Part shown: positions 39,085 through 51,631 of the stretch, piece after piece | Layout: every line of letters begins with the position of its first letter | Position numbering within the stretch: position 1 is the stretch's first letter | Origin: Serilophus lunatus | Taxonomy: Eukaryota; Chordata; Aves; Passeriformes; Eurylaimidae | NCBI GenBank assembly: GCA_013399895.1 | Contig: VXBA01001332.1 | Coordinates: 300,638 to 364,637 of the forward strand | Length of the DNA stretch: 64,000 nucleotides | Direction of reading: 5' to 3' | The notes under the pieces: generated by a model | What the model was told of the DNA's origin: nothing | The model's input: only the letters and a program-made list of their open reading frames with translations | The model's database searches: none | Translations under genes and position numbers: made by a program

Positions 39085-39903
39085 TTAGCAATTAATAAAA
39101 GAACCAATCAAGTCATGACAAAAAATTAGATATTGGAGATTAGATTTGGGAAAATAAGAAAAAGGAAAAATCATGACCAAAGGCTTAAGCTCTTCCATCC
39201 ATCTGCACGGCTCAACGTCAAACACATTCAGAGTTTCCTGAAGATCCAACAAGCAGCTGAGAGCAGCCAGTAATGCTCCAGCACCTACACATTCATCTTC
39301 CCTGGGAGCACCAACACTGGAACTCTGCTCCATGAGGACAGAAGAGAGTGGCTGGGAAACAGAGGCTGTGCCCCAGTGAGAGATCCTGGCACAGCTTGGA
39401 GTCCCTTGCAGGGAGGGGCTGGGAGCACAGCACCCATGGTGAAGTGAGGGAGAGGCCAGCAAAGGAGAGTTAAAGACACATGGAAGGAATTGCAGAGATG
39501 GCAGGAAGACAGCAATGGTGAGGGCAATAGCACACAGAGCCCACAAAGTGCACACAAGGAACCTCAAGGCATTAAACCCACGCCTAACCAAACTTACACA
39601 TGTGCAGCTTCCCACTCTGTTCAAAGACTTTAAAACAAGTAATTCACTTTTTACTCTCTCCAGAATGTGATGCAGCAAGTTAGCAATAATTGTCAAGGTA
39701 GTATTCTTGTTGGAGGGACACCTAGATCTAATCAAAACCTCAAAAATGTGGAGGTGGAGACAAACAGAAATTACAAGAAAATCCTTCAAAAATGACAAAG
39801 TTCTGTCCAGCTCTGCTGTCAGCAGCAAGTGTTTGTTGACCAGTACACAGAGAGACAATGTCCAGCTCCCAGCTGTTGTACAAGCAATTACAGTGGCATG
39901 CAC
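39085..39903 (-). other. Unexplained 272-codon open reading frame
   Basis: An uninterrupted frame from ATG to TGA-type stop in what should be intron 1 of SGPP2. The composition is rich in Leu, Ser, Cys and Val, with hydrophobic patches such as VCTLWALCAIALTIAVFLP, and no motif of any family I know. No splice sites, promoter or repeat context supports it. It may be chance or a decayed mobile-element gene. I would not call it a protein-coding gene. Confidence 0.12.
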
Positions 39904-41788
39904 TCATGGAATAATGAGCAGGGATGTGTGGTCTGGAACCATCAGCTGATGCACAAGCAAGACTGCCTGAGAAGTAACAACACATGAGCTTCAAGCCAGA
40001 GAGTCAGAGCCCTTTCTGTAGTCCCAGGCAAAGAACAACCAGGGATCCCAGAAGTCAGGCAGAATCCTGGTAGCATTTCAGTAATTTCTTAATTCATTCA
40101 AAGCACCAAAAAAGGCCTTCATAAAGCTCTCAGCAAGGTACCATAGCATAGCAGTGCTGCAAAGCCAGTGGCACCAGGGATGGCTGGAGGCTGTCAGGCT
40201 GAGAGGGGCTACACTTTGCCAGATGAAAGCCTGAGACCAGTTAAACAGTAAAGGAGCATTCAAGTCTCCACCAACACTGTCCCACTGGGCACAGTACTCT
40301 TTCAATCCGTCTCTCACATTGTTCACCACATCTTATGTCAGTATCTCTCCATCCAAAGTTTCCCCTTCAGTCTGTAAAGGATGGTCAGCTGAGAGACACA
40401 CACATACCCGCCCAATCAACATACACCCAGAACAGTGAAGTTAGAATGGGTCCAGGACATAATTAAGACACGTCAGTTTACGTGTGAAGACTTCATTTTT
40501 TAAGCCTTCTATTATTTCCCTTCCACTCCAATGAGTACTTGGGAGGTGGACTGTTTTATTTCTGTATCTTGCATTTGAAGCAACACTATTAGCTTCCTTC
40601 TTTCTCTTGAAAGAATACACAGAGGTAACAGAATCTGCCAAGTCATTTAAATACAAATTGGAATAGCAGACTAGAGTTGACAGAGCATTTTTTTAGGCAA
40701 TGAATGGGAAGAATCAATGAAGGCAAAAATTGATTATGTTGTCTTCTTAAAAGAAAGCCTTCTTAAAGAAAAAAAGGAAACCAAATAGGTCTCTTTCAGA
40801 TAGACAGGGGAATGGCTGCTAACAAGAGTGAGACTGCTTGTCAAGGACCATGTCTGCAGTCACTGGAATGACAGCCTCAGGCTTTGTGAAAGTCAGCCTA
40901 AAACAAGACTAGTCCATCTTGTCCACCAAGGATGGATGGCTTACACTCCCATCACTTTGACAGAAGTCTAAAATTTGTCTAACCTGTCCTTACTGACACC
41001 AGTGGTGGAGGCACCACTGCTTCTCCAGGCAATCTCCAAATCCTTTGCTGTCCTGCCACCTAGCCTGAACCTTCTTACTGAAATTTAAACCTACAATTAT
41101 TTTATTATCTGTTGCAGACAAGGAAAAAACTGTTTCCTTCCTCTGAAAGCTGACACGGGAGAAGGCTGTACAAGCATTCAAAATGGACATAACTATTCTC
41201 TTCCACTGCTTAATCACCTAGTAACTCCTACAGAAGATACTCATTTCCCAGACACAGCACTTAACATGCCTCTCAAATTTCAGAGCCTAAGGATTAGACA
41301 TAGACTAGTAATGCTGAAAGGACAGTCCACAAAATTTCATTAATTTTGCAGGTGGTGTTCAGAGGCAAGGCATCACTGGACCATGCACAACCTGTTATTT
41401 CCTCTATCCACTGTTTTCCTCTCCATGAAATCACTATCAAGTGATAGCACTATTTCACTTTCCATTCTGTGACTGAGGATTTATTACACCTGCTTCTGCA
41501 ATAGTATGCACACGTATAGAAATCCATTTTCAACCATATCTCCACAAGACTATTTTCTGTTCTGATCCTCCAGTCTTATAGAAGCTTCTTCTAAATTCAC
41601 CTCACAGGCAGCATGCCTCTCACATCTACGTTTCCAGCTTGTTATTTCCACATGGCTGTGAAACCTATTCTGAAAAGACTCTGCTTTCCATCAAAAGGTG
41701 CTCACCATGGCGCTCAAACTTGCAGGCCATGTAACTTCATACATCCTTTTCTTAGCAGATACCTGGAGACTTGACATCCACGATTCAA

Positions 41789-41850
41789 AGAATCATAGAA
41801 TAGTTTGGGTTGGAAAGGACATATAAAGGTCCTCTAGTCCAATCCTCAAA
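41789..41850 (-). mobile_element. Short CR1 tail
   Basis: The sequence aagaatcatagaatagtttgg followed by gttggaaaggac is the reverse complement of the CR1 3' end. Only about 60 bases are recognisable before the similarity fades. Confidence 0.8.
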
Positions 41851-43637
41851 CCTACAAGCTTGTATACTTTGGAGCTTTTACCAGTTGCTAATAAAAAGGC
41901 AAGATGGTCTGATCTTCTCCACACAGTGGTCTCACAGGATCAGAATTATGTTTCACTCCTTTACTCCCAGTAAAATTTTGAGGAACACAAAAAGGCTTAC
42001 TTTCCACCATGATCTTCAGACTTTTGAGAACACACATGTACACACCACTCCAACACAGAGGGTAATGCCTTTGTGTTTATTTCCTTGCATGCCCTTTATG
42101 GAAAGCTCTTCCTCTCATGGCCATTCTAGTTGCTTGAGTAACTCCACAGAAGTTCAGTTCTTTCTCTTTTATTTTCAATCACTGATGTGAGTTGGCAGCA
42201 GTTTCCTGCCAAGAAAACTGTACAACAGTGTAAATAGGGCTGTGTGCATCTCCTTCCTGATGAGGTCAAGGTCACCTCCTTCATCCTCTCAGTCCTGCTG
42301 AGAGGTTAGGCAGGTTGGACACAGCTGTGTCAGGTGCCACGACAGAAATGGTGGGTAAGCTTCCCATGCACTTCAGCACCCTCCCATGTTCCAGGAACTA
42401 CTGGCCAATTTGTGCAATATGGAAACAACAGGGCAAGAGAAAGGCAGAAGGAAAAGGCTCCCTTCCTCCCTGTTTTACAGTGGAAGAACAGGTTTATTTA
42501 ATTGCATTTTAATTTACAAGAATTAGACTGCAATTTTGTGAGGTGCAACATACAGCTCACACTTAGAAATGTCTGAGGAAGTTATTTTAAGGGTAAGGTA
42601 GCACCAGTGTCTGTGGACAGAGGGAGGAAAAAACACAAGAACCAGAGAAAAAGTTACAGGCAGTTCAGAAAAACGGGGATTCCACCTTCAAAACAGATAT
42701 TGATTTCCTGTGAAACTCAATCGTGCTTCATATCTCTAAAGGCAGAGTGTTACTAAAACTGTTTTTTGTGAGAACGATGTGCCACAAAACAGCTATTTTC
42801 AATCTGCACAGCATTAGATGGCCACCCTGCCCACACACCAACTCTCTGCAAGCACCACCACCTCTTTGTTTTGACTTTCTGCCAAAAAAGAAATGAGTCA
42901 GAGAATTACTAGGACCTGCGTGGCTGCTAGATTCCAGGGTGTTCTCCAGAGATACAGAGGAGGAGGAATGGAAGGCCCCTCACTCACTTTTCCCTGAACA
43001 CACCAGGTTTGAGGAGCTCCCAGCCGATGGGAGCTTCTCAACACTAGTTTAACTCAACCCAATAGAAATGTGTGGGAATGGCCAATAGCCATGGAGAACC
43101 AGGGCTTTACTGTTACGTTTCTTTTCAGGGCAAAAAGCTTGTTCTCATTTAAAGATGTTATTTTAGAAATTAAATACATTCTAGAAGTTTGACAGAATAG
43201 TCACATATTTCTACCCAGCAGCATCCAGTCAGTTATTTTTGCACAAAGATCAGTTCCACTGCAGAAGTTTCTTCTGAGAGACACAAAGCAGGGTTCTGGA
43301 AGATAAACAGGCAGAGCAACACCATATCATTTTCAGACAACTGGACTATTATTTTTCAATCTTGTATAATCAGGCACCAGCACAGGATGAAGTGACTGCT
43401 TCCCCAGCAAGCAGTTCCAGGAGAGCAGTTTCCTAAGTGCTGAATACAGCTTTGGGTTAGGTATCATCACAAATGTGCAACTCCCAGGTAGTTTGTGTTC
43501 AGACCACTGCAAGAGGGAAGGGACATGTGTTCCAATTGCAGCTGTGGCTTGGCATATTGGAGGAAGCCTCAGCAGCCAGCCCTCCCCTGGGGAGGAGAGC
43601 TGTAGATATACAACTTTCTCAATTCACTTGCTGCCTC

Positions 43638-43661
43638 ATTATTATTATTATTATTATTATA
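43638..43661. repeat. (ATT)8 microsatellite
   Basis: Eight uninterrupted ATT units in presumed SGPP2 intron 1. Confidence 0.92.
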
Positions 43662-46600
43662 ATTTGCAATTAGTGCAGGACATGCCAATGTCAGCTCTGT
43701 TTCTGATGGAGAAACACACAAGGATACCAACATATATCCTGATGTTGTCAACAACTGCTGCTTCAAGGATCTCTTCTGCTGCTTTGAGGCCTGTATCTCC
43801 TACCCTGCTGAAGCTTCCTTGGCACTCCTCCATCAGCCTCCATGAGCCACCAGTGCCCAACACAGCACGGTCGGCACAATTCAGCAGGTGCTTGCAAGGC
43901 TTAATACTTCACTCTGCGTCAGTTCAATATTTACTCTGGCACCTCATAGGTGGCATGGGCATCACAGCTGCCCTTCCACAGAAGCCCCTCCTCCCCCCTA
44001 GATCCCTCTTATAGTCTTTTGCTTGCTCTGATCTCTGCTTCGTGCCACACGTCCTGGTGGATGGGCCTTATATTTTTCAGGGAACAGGTCCTTGCTGCTA
44101 ATGAGACCTTTCCCCTGCAAACATTCAGTCATTGCTCTTCTGGCACAACTGAGGTGTCTGATACTGTCTTCTGTAAAATAAAGCACCCTACTGCTCTCCC
44201 TTTGCTCAGGGAAATAGCAATGGGAAACACTGTGGGCAATATACCTAATTAAATGGTTGATATAAGTAAGCATTTATAACTCCAGCCAGTTGAGCAAGCT
44301 GCAAAGGGGATAACAATCACCTAGCCTGAGGTTATAGAGTGACCACTCAGCTTCCTATGAGCCAGAGCCCACAGGCTCAGAGAACCCTATTAGCAGTGGT
44401 TTGCAACTGCCAGTTGTCTTCAAAAGGAAGGATTAAACTTTTTTTATTATTTTTACATTTAGTAATATTCCCAAGTAAAAAGATAAAGTAGTAATAAATC
44501 AACAATGTAACTCCATATTAAAGCATTCACATTCCTTGACATCTAGACCAAGAGCAGTTTACCTTGGGAAAATAAGTTGCAGGTGCTAGCTAAACTGATA
44601 TGAAGCCCTATAAAGCAGGAAGTTGAATAGCCATTTTAAATAAAATTCTCATGGTTTAAACAATGCTACCTGTATATCTCAGATTTACTTGCCATAACAG
44701 TCAATAGTCACCTTTCCACTGTCCAGATGACCCATAAATATTCACTGCAGAGTATATACACAAAAGGTAAAGTGAAAGAACTGGCTCTCCAAAGGAATTT
44801 TCCAGGGACAACAGATTTTTCTCTGACTTCTCATCCATTAAACCTGCTACTCTTCTCAAGAGACCCAAAGGAGAAAAACAACAGCAGACAAGCTTTTACT
44901 CTTCTGGTTGATATTTGAACTAATGCTCTAAGACATCTGGCAGAATTATAGAGCAGTAAGTGGCTCACCTTCAAGCACTGGAATTAATCCTAGGATCCTG
45001 ATAGCTCCTCATTACAAGGTCCAATGGTCTCTAAAAAAATGACTGAGGTTGAGGAAGCACTGAGTCATGAAGCACATCATCATTGGTGTAAGGACTCAGG
45101 CTGCTGGCACAGCCCCTCGCATGCCCCTGTGCTGGCATCCACCTGGCCAGCAGCAGCTCTCTTGGCAGCTGCCACCACACAGGATACCTATTGCAATCTG
45201 GGAAGCTTCACAAACTTCTGTTAACATCAGGAGTTTATGCAGTAAGATCTTGAAGATGAGATGTTAACAAATGACACACATCCGGCTTTGCCGCTTGTTC
45301 TGCAGAGCGGATGCCGGGTGTCTCACTGAGGAGTGGCAAACCCAGTGCTAACAGATTTTCACACTACTTGAATCTTGAATGCGACTGTACTGTCATCTTC
45401 CATAGGACTGTCACTCACAGGGCTGGCCAAAACCATCTGAGGAAACCATCTCATTCATACAGACCAACATATCCCTCAGTGGCTGCTTAAACATTAAAAA
45501 AATCAAACGCATGCAAGACAGGCAAGCTCCCTCAGCAGCCACGCTGGGTAGGGGAGATCTGAACACAGAGTACCAGAGCATGGGAGAGATGCTGAGGAAT
45601 GTGAGCCTTCAGCTCAGCCCATCGAAATAAGAAGCTGCAGCTCATGTTTCTCCAGCTGCAGCTCCAAACTGAAGAATTTCCAAAAGTTCAGCTAGCACTT
45701 GAAGTAGAAATGCCTTGCTGCCAGTCCTCTTAATATTGCTCATGAGCTTTTTTCACCAGAGTTTGTCTCACCTGCTGAAGCTACCTCAGTCTCTCATCTA
45801 CCATTAACTTACTACTACACAGAAAGAGAAAATGTAAAACCAAGTAAGCCTGAAAGATTATTTTCAAAGAAAAAAAAAGACACTGAGACTGATGCAAAAA
45901 TCTATTGCAAGGGAACACCATGGAAGAGAGGCCTTGACTAGAGTAAACATGCTTCAAATTACCAGCCATCCCATCACAGCAAAAGCAGTGTTGTCACCTA
46001 TATCTTGACAGTAATCAACTACGGTTTTGGGGACTGCAATACATCTGAGATGGACATGCAGTTTTGATGTACTGTTTCTGTTACCATCACCTTGCTGTTG
46101 TCCTGGTTATTATTCTCCTCACCTACGACATGAGCAAGAACCATACAACCAGTTTGTAAACACTGCACCAGTTTGGAGCAGTTCCGACAGTTAAGGTATA
46201 ACTACAGAGTAAACATGAACTGTACTCTTTTAAAGGCAGAAAGATAGATCTCAAGAGATGATAAAGCATGTAGGAAAGGAAGAGTGGAGAAAGACAAACA
46301 AATCTCTACAGAGAACTTTGAATAGATTATTTTTTTCCTCCGCTCCCTTTCATTCAGGCTATCAATTTCAGGAGCAAAAGCCCATCAGGAGATTAGAGAT
46401 AAGCAACGCTTCCCTTTTTAAATACAAGTAGCATTTATTTGGCCACTCACAGAATACCAGGAAAGTCCTCAGAAAGTAAGTTGGCGTTTTTAAGTGCATA
46501 ACTCGAGGACTTTATACAGAGCATCAGGAAAAGATACCTTTCAACAAACTAGCAATAGAAATGAGTTCAGAAAAGAAAGTAGTATTAGCTAGAGACAAGA

Positions 46601-48612
46601 TAATTACAAGAAGTTACTGTCTTGTTTTCTGTAGTAATAAAAACAGTTTCTTCACTAAAAGCCCATGAGTTCAGTATCTAGTCCAAGCCAAGGCATAAAT
46701 CCAGTTAGTATGTCGCACTAGTGCCATTCTGTATCATCCACAGATTACCAGAGTTTTCATTCAAGATATTAAAAATTGTTTCAAAATTATCTGCTAACCA
46801 AGGAACATCAAGAACATGAGCTAGGCAACTAATTCAATATTTAAGAAACACATGCAGCCATGACTGACACATCTAAGCATTTCATTCCTTGTTTCATCAT
46901 CTCAAGGCAGCTCTGGTGGGGCAGACAGAACCAAATTATAAAGATTCAGGAACACAGCCACTCATTGCACTGCTGACCACTGTAATCAGGCTTTTTTTTT
47001 AACACATACATAATCTCCAGGTTATACATAAAAGCAGACACTGATGAATCATGAGCAGTGCTCCCAGCAACAAATGCATGCAGGCAATTAAAGGTCTCCT
47101 TCTCCCAGATGAAAAGCTGTCTTGTTTCTTTACTTTCCTAAGGGATCCTCTTTTCTCTCCACACAGTATAGCATCCATCCCTACCAGGTTTGTCCATCCC
47201 CTTTCGAACCACCACCAGCTTCAAGCCCTCAGCTCCCTTTCCCCAGAGTCTCTCCAGCTGGGCCACGCTGGAACACAATCCAGCCCATGTCAGATGCAGG
47301 AGCCTGAGATGTGGCACTGAAGAAAGGGGGAATGTCCTGGAGAGATAAAGCTACGGCAACCCCAGCATCCAGTCAGCTATTCACATCCTCTTCACTGCAT
47401 GCAATATACTCTATCTTCACAGGTATAACCTCCTGATTGTCCATTAATTCACATAGGAGAACCCGGAAACCTTTAAGACTACCGCATTATGGCAATAAAG
47501 ACAAAGCAATGTGAAAGTTACAACCTCACAGAAACCACCTGTGAGTCCATATCCTGATGATATGGACTTTGAAACTCCTGAGTTTCAGGAAGGCATGGAT
47601 GAGCATAAAAGCACCCAAGGTTACTGGGAGGGAGATGCAAGAGCAGCACTTAAGCACCTTTCTGCAAACAAACACCTGCAGCTAACGGCAAGAAAATACC
47701 ACTGTTCATAGAGAATTTATGGCCAAGGATTTTGCTATGTGTGCAAAGCTCCTAAACCTACTTATTTGCAGATACATCAGGGCAACCGCAGTTCATTTAG
47801 TTCACAGAGCAGTGGGATTGAAGTTTGGCATAAGAGAGGTCCAAATTCACTTTTTGCATATTCTGGCAGGTTGCACAAGACCCTCCTCATAAAAATGGAT
47901 TTTTCATTTCCAGTTTCAAGAAAGCAGGAGAGAGAGTCTGCCTGTATAATTCTAGCATTTAATTGAACAGTGTCTCTTTCAAGCCACTACTGCCATCTCC
48001 ATTTTGGGGGGGGTTTCAATCCAACTTTCACACATTCCAGGAGTGTCCTAAATCTATGGAAACAAACCCTACTGCTCTTACCTTTAAGTTTCATAGTATG
48101 TCACTCAGGATGCATTCACCTTTCACATAAAGGTAGTCGTGCCCTACTTTGTGAAATCCAAAACAATTGCTCAAGGTGAAGTGAATGGCTGTATTCATGG
48201 AGCATTAACTTAGACAATATTTTAGTATCAACACCGCTACACATTAACTACGTCACTGTTCAAAAGAAAGAAGTGACAACAAATCTTTTAGTGAATTATC
48301 TGCATACTTTACCAAAAATAGATCTTACTGTAGTTCAGAGCAGACCAAAGAATTTAATTTTCTAATTGAGAAAGAGTCAAATGGCAGCTGATGAAGAATT
48401 TTAGATGCCTGAAATGAGAATCTGGGCCCTGAATATGGAACAGGGAAGGGTAAAATAGTACAAAAGGAAAGGAGTGGCAGAGTTGAAGTGTTCATAGCTG
48501 GCCTGTGTTTATTTTGCATGTAGAGTTTGGAAGCCCATTATCACACCTGCTTTCCAAAAAGCATCACAAAGTGATCTACTAATGAATTCAAGTCATTAGA
48601 ATAAGAGAAAAA

Positions 48613-48630
48613 GCAGGTCGTTCGACCTGT
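48613..48630. repeat. Inverted repeat CAGGTCG-TT-CGACCTG
   Basis: Perfect 7-bp arms with a 2-base spacer (48614-48629) at the left shoulder of the CpG island. The half-sites resemble the nuclear-receptor word AGGTCA with the last base changed, and each contains a CpG. Confidence 0.5.
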
Positions 48631-49236
48631 ACATATGGGTTGCATCACGCCCTTTCCTGTTCCCTTCTGATACACAAGGGAATTACAAACCGTGCCGGGA
48701 AACGCCGCGACCTGCCCGGCCAGGGGGAAGCACAGAGAGCTCAGCCTGTTTCCATCGGCACCCTGAACAGAGATGAGCCGCTCAGCGCCCCGGCCCGGGA
48801 GGCAGCGGGGCGGGCTGCGGGCAGCAGGGGCCGGGGCCAGCGCGGCACCGCGGCAGGCGCGCCTCGGACAGAGACAGACTCGCGGGGAACAGAATTACCC
48901 CTTCCCTTCCGCAGCCCACGAGAAAACCCGCATCCCAGAGTGAGGCTGCGGGTCTGCCCCAGGCCCCTCTGCAGACGGGTCCCACTCGCACCGACCGCCT
49001 CATCTCGGGGCGTCAGCGATGGGGGTGAGCTGAGAAACCAAGGACGCCTCCCAGAGCGGCCGGGATGCAGCCGGTCAGAGGCATCACACGGCGCCCCTCG
49101 GCCCCTCCATCCCTCCTCGCGGCCACCAACGCAGGCAGGCGGCGGGATGCGGAGGAACTCTCCCGGGATGCCCCTGCGCGCACAGCCCCGGGGGGCGGCT
49201 CTGCTGAGTCACGGCCGGTCCCTCCCCGGCACTCAC

Positions 49237-49350
49237 CTGCGGGCCGTGGCCGCTCCGCTCCCCGCCGGCGGCTGCCCGGCAGCGCAGCGCTCCATTGCAG
49301 GCGCAGTGATCCTGGGTCCCCTCCGCGGGATCGCTGCTGCTGCTGCTGCT
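49237..49350 (-). CDS. SGPP2: Candidate first exon of SGPP2 (reading frame unsettled)
   Basis: On the - strand a GC-rich segment runs from six AGC repeats to a consensus donor CCCGCAG|GTGAGT. The donor is the only strong one on this strand in the island. Two readings exist. In one, ATG at 49295 in good context (GCAATGG) gives MERCAAGQPPAGSGAATAR and ends in phase 2, which does not join exon 2 in frame. In the other, ending RSGHGPQ in phase 0, it joins exon 2 (DCTQKY) in frame and shows a faint likeness (NGALRCRAAAG) to the human segment NGLRRAAA, but no start codon precedes it before the ambiguous base at 49351. It may be a noncoding exon, an incomplete exon 1, or an alternative start. The conserved human N-terminal word LVARFQRR was not found. 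Confidence 0.35.
49332..49350. repeat. (GCT)6 trinucleotide repeat
   Basis: Six GCT units, AGC on the - strand, directly next to an ambiguous base at 49351 and inside the candidate first exon. Confidence 0.85.
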
Positions 49351-49351
49351 N

Positions 49352-49410
49352 GCCCGCCCCGCCCCGCACAGGTGCGCCCGCCCCGCCCCGCCCCGCCCCG
49401 CACAGGTGCG
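49352..49410. promoter_or_regulatory. Duplicated GC-box plus E-box module
   Basis: Two copies of a module ccccgccccgcacaggtgcg lie 34 bases apart (ends at 49376 and 49410). Each couples GC boxes of Sp/KLF type with a CAGGTG E-box inside a short palindrome GCACAGGTGC. It is placed immediately upstream of the candidate - strand first exon. Confidence 0.55.
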
Positions 49411-49544
49411 GAGCCCCGCTCGGGAGCGCCCCTTGCCGGCCGGGCCGTGCGCTTCCCCCTCCCCGGCTCCCAACCCCGCGGGTCCCCACGCGGCGGGGGC
49501 AGGAAATTCAGCGCGTTCCTCTGGTGGTTTTTCCTGCCATGATT

Positions 49545-49565
49545 NNNNNNNNNNNNNNNNNNNNN
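49545..49565. other. Assembly gap (21 N)
   Basis: A run of N ends the CpG island. The word CCATGAT stands on both sides (49537-49543 and 49566-49572), which suggests that contig ends overlap or that a short repeat was collapsed. Coding sequence could be missing here. Confidence 0.95.
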
Positions 49566-49582
49566 CCATGATGACCCTGGTA

Positions 49583-49640
49583 ATAAACAAACAAACAAAC
49601 AAACAAAAATAAAAAACAAAAACCAAAAAAACCCACAAAA
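49583..49640. repeat. A-rich (AAAC)n repeat
   Basis: Five or so AAAC units pass into A-rich sequence with occasional C, directly right of the gap. Confidence 0.85.
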
Positions 49641-51402
49641 CCCCCCATAATCTGCCTTGAGATAAGCACGGCTGTTTCCTTAACCTGAGCATAGAACGCC
49701 CTCAATCATGCTGAGTTCTTTGATAGGCTACATGGGCTTATCTCCTGTCAATTCACCTCTTGGGTGTAAACTGTACTGTGGGCTCTCACTGCCTTCATTT
49801 TGTCCTATACTGGAGTCAGCTTTTATTTCTTCTCCCAAATTGTATACATGACACATACACATACACCTATAGGGATAGATCTCGAAGTATTTTATTACTT
49901 AAATGCAGCTATGGAGTTTCCCATAGAAAGAGAAGACATCACTTGGAAGATGTCTCATTCTTCTCTGAGGCTGCTGGTCACAGGTGGTCACAGGTGATCC
50001 TTGCTGAGTCCTGCTCTTGAAACACTAAGGATCCTACTTCTGTTGGTGGATTTAGAACAGCCCATTTCTATTCCCATAAATAAGTTTTGTACAAGGATTG
50101 CACAATCATCATTTGCTCAACATAAACTCATTTCAAGTTTGTTACTTTTTTTCACTCACAAATACCCTAAATTATCCATGATTGAATCAAGGCTTTTCTT
50201 TCTGAAACCCTTGGAAACCAAAGCCATACTCCTTTGTTTTTAGCAAGTCACTTTGTCCCTGTGCCACTGTTTGAGCTGCCCATGGGAGATGCTCATGCAC
50301 GCTGCCAGTGCCAGTGCCACTCTCGAGGTGGCAGAGTCATCTCACCACCCAGCCCACAGCTCCTGGCCACGTGGCCCCTGTGAGGAATCCCAGGGACAGC
50401 TCTCCATCACCCCCATCCAGGCTCCGGGGCAGACTCCACAGATCTCATTTAATTATTTGTGTGATTCATTTTCTTTTATCTTCTCGAAATGCAATCTTCT
50501 ATCATTATCTATTTATCATTAGAGGTTTGCCCAACCACAGCTGCAGGTGACATCACGTTTCAAGTGCTTTCTTCATTACTTGTGTGCGCACACTCCTCCC
50601 TGCCCGTGATGACAGGGCTGCAGCTCACCTGTCTGCAGAACCAGTTCACACGGGCTGAGAGCGGAGGCTGCTGCTCCCACTTTGTTATGTTTGTACTGTT
50701 TACTTGGGGGAATTATTCACTGTTTGCTTCTGGGTTTGCTTTTTCATAGCTGTATAATTTAATGGGTGCATTCGCGAGTATCTGGGAAACTTTTATGTTC
50801 TTTTTCCTGTTTCTCGGATATATGAAACATACACAAGCATAGAATTTCAATTAAAAATTGCCTTCATAATGCTTAATTCCTTCTATATAAACTGACTTCA
50901 GTAGAGCTGGATGAGTTTAATCCACAGTCCCTTCAGGGTTATTTTCATTGTATACCAAAGAGCGTCTTCAAAACTATTTCATTCTTATTTTGTCCACCTG
51001 TATGACAACACGTACAAGAGTTTTAACATGTTAATTTGAAGAGTAAAATTACAGCACTCCTGGTGCCATCTGCAGCTGGTGCCAGTGGGATAGGATCTCA
51101 TCCAGAGACAGCGAAAAGCCGGAATGAAAATGCATGGCCAGGACCAGCACTGGGTAGGCATTTTAAAATATCCCTTTGTCAACCACAAGTCAATATTTAT
51201 CTGATCTGCCTACATACTTATGTCATTATAATACTTCCCAAGTATTAAAATAGAACAAACCATTCACAGCCAGCTTCTCCCTAATTCCTCTTCAGGCATA
51301 CACTTATGTTAGTGGGAGTGTGCCTCAATGAGGATGTCAGCATCCAGCTGATAAGAATTCAGGATGACTGAGGGTTTTTGAGTCAAACTTACTCTAAACT
51401 TA

Positions 51403-51424
51403 ATAGAGAGAGAGAGAAAAAAAA
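51403..51424. repeat. GA-rich simple repeat
   Basis: Alternating AG for about seven units runs into a short poly(A) tract. Confidence 0.8.
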
Positions 51425-51631
51425 GTAGTGTATGGGGACTTCTATTTATTGTTAATTTCAATATACCTTGTCCATGTCTTGGAATCAACATGAGCAACTA
51501 AAAGGGCTACATGAGCTGATAATGGAAGTCTGTGACCCTGCTTTTGCTGTCGAAAGTGAAGGGATTTGTGGGAGTTTTGTTCCTAATATAGACTGATTTC
51601 TGGAGTGAAAGAAACATTTCAGGTCTGGTTT

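Larger units (their letters stand above)
35553..49236 (-). other. SGPP2: Presumed SGPP2 intron 1
   Basis: If the donor at 49237 is the partner of exon 2, this is an intron of about 13.7 kb. It contains a short CR1 tail (41789-41850), an ATT microsatellite (43638-43661), a 272-codon open frame on the - strand (39085-39903) and a CpG island at its right end. No conserved exon was recognised. If the true exon 1 is further right, the intron extends past the window. Confidence 0.5.
48685..49544. promoter_or_regulatory. SGPP2: CpG island, candidate SGPP2 promoter
   Basis: A stretch of very high GC with frequent CpG, unlike the flanks, ends at an assembly gap. At 49352-49410 there are repeated GC boxes (ccgccccgcccc) joined to E-box cores (CAGGTG), and just beyond them on the - strand lies a candidate first exon with a strong donor. 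Position and orientation fit the SGPP2 promoter: upstream of exon 2 and pointing left. Open frames up to 300 codons here on both strands are a by-product of stop-poor GC-rich DNA. Confidence 0.6.

Noticed and set aside
43475..44014. 179-codon + strand frame
   Set aside because: It includes the ATT microsatellite as a poly-Tyr run and has no motif or splice context; chance.
48640..49542. 300-codon + strand open frame in the CpG island
   Set aside because: Very GC-rich DNA has few stops; frames on the other strand are also open, the protein is low-complexity Arg/Pro/Gly/Ala, and it crosses an ambiguous base. No homologue recognised.
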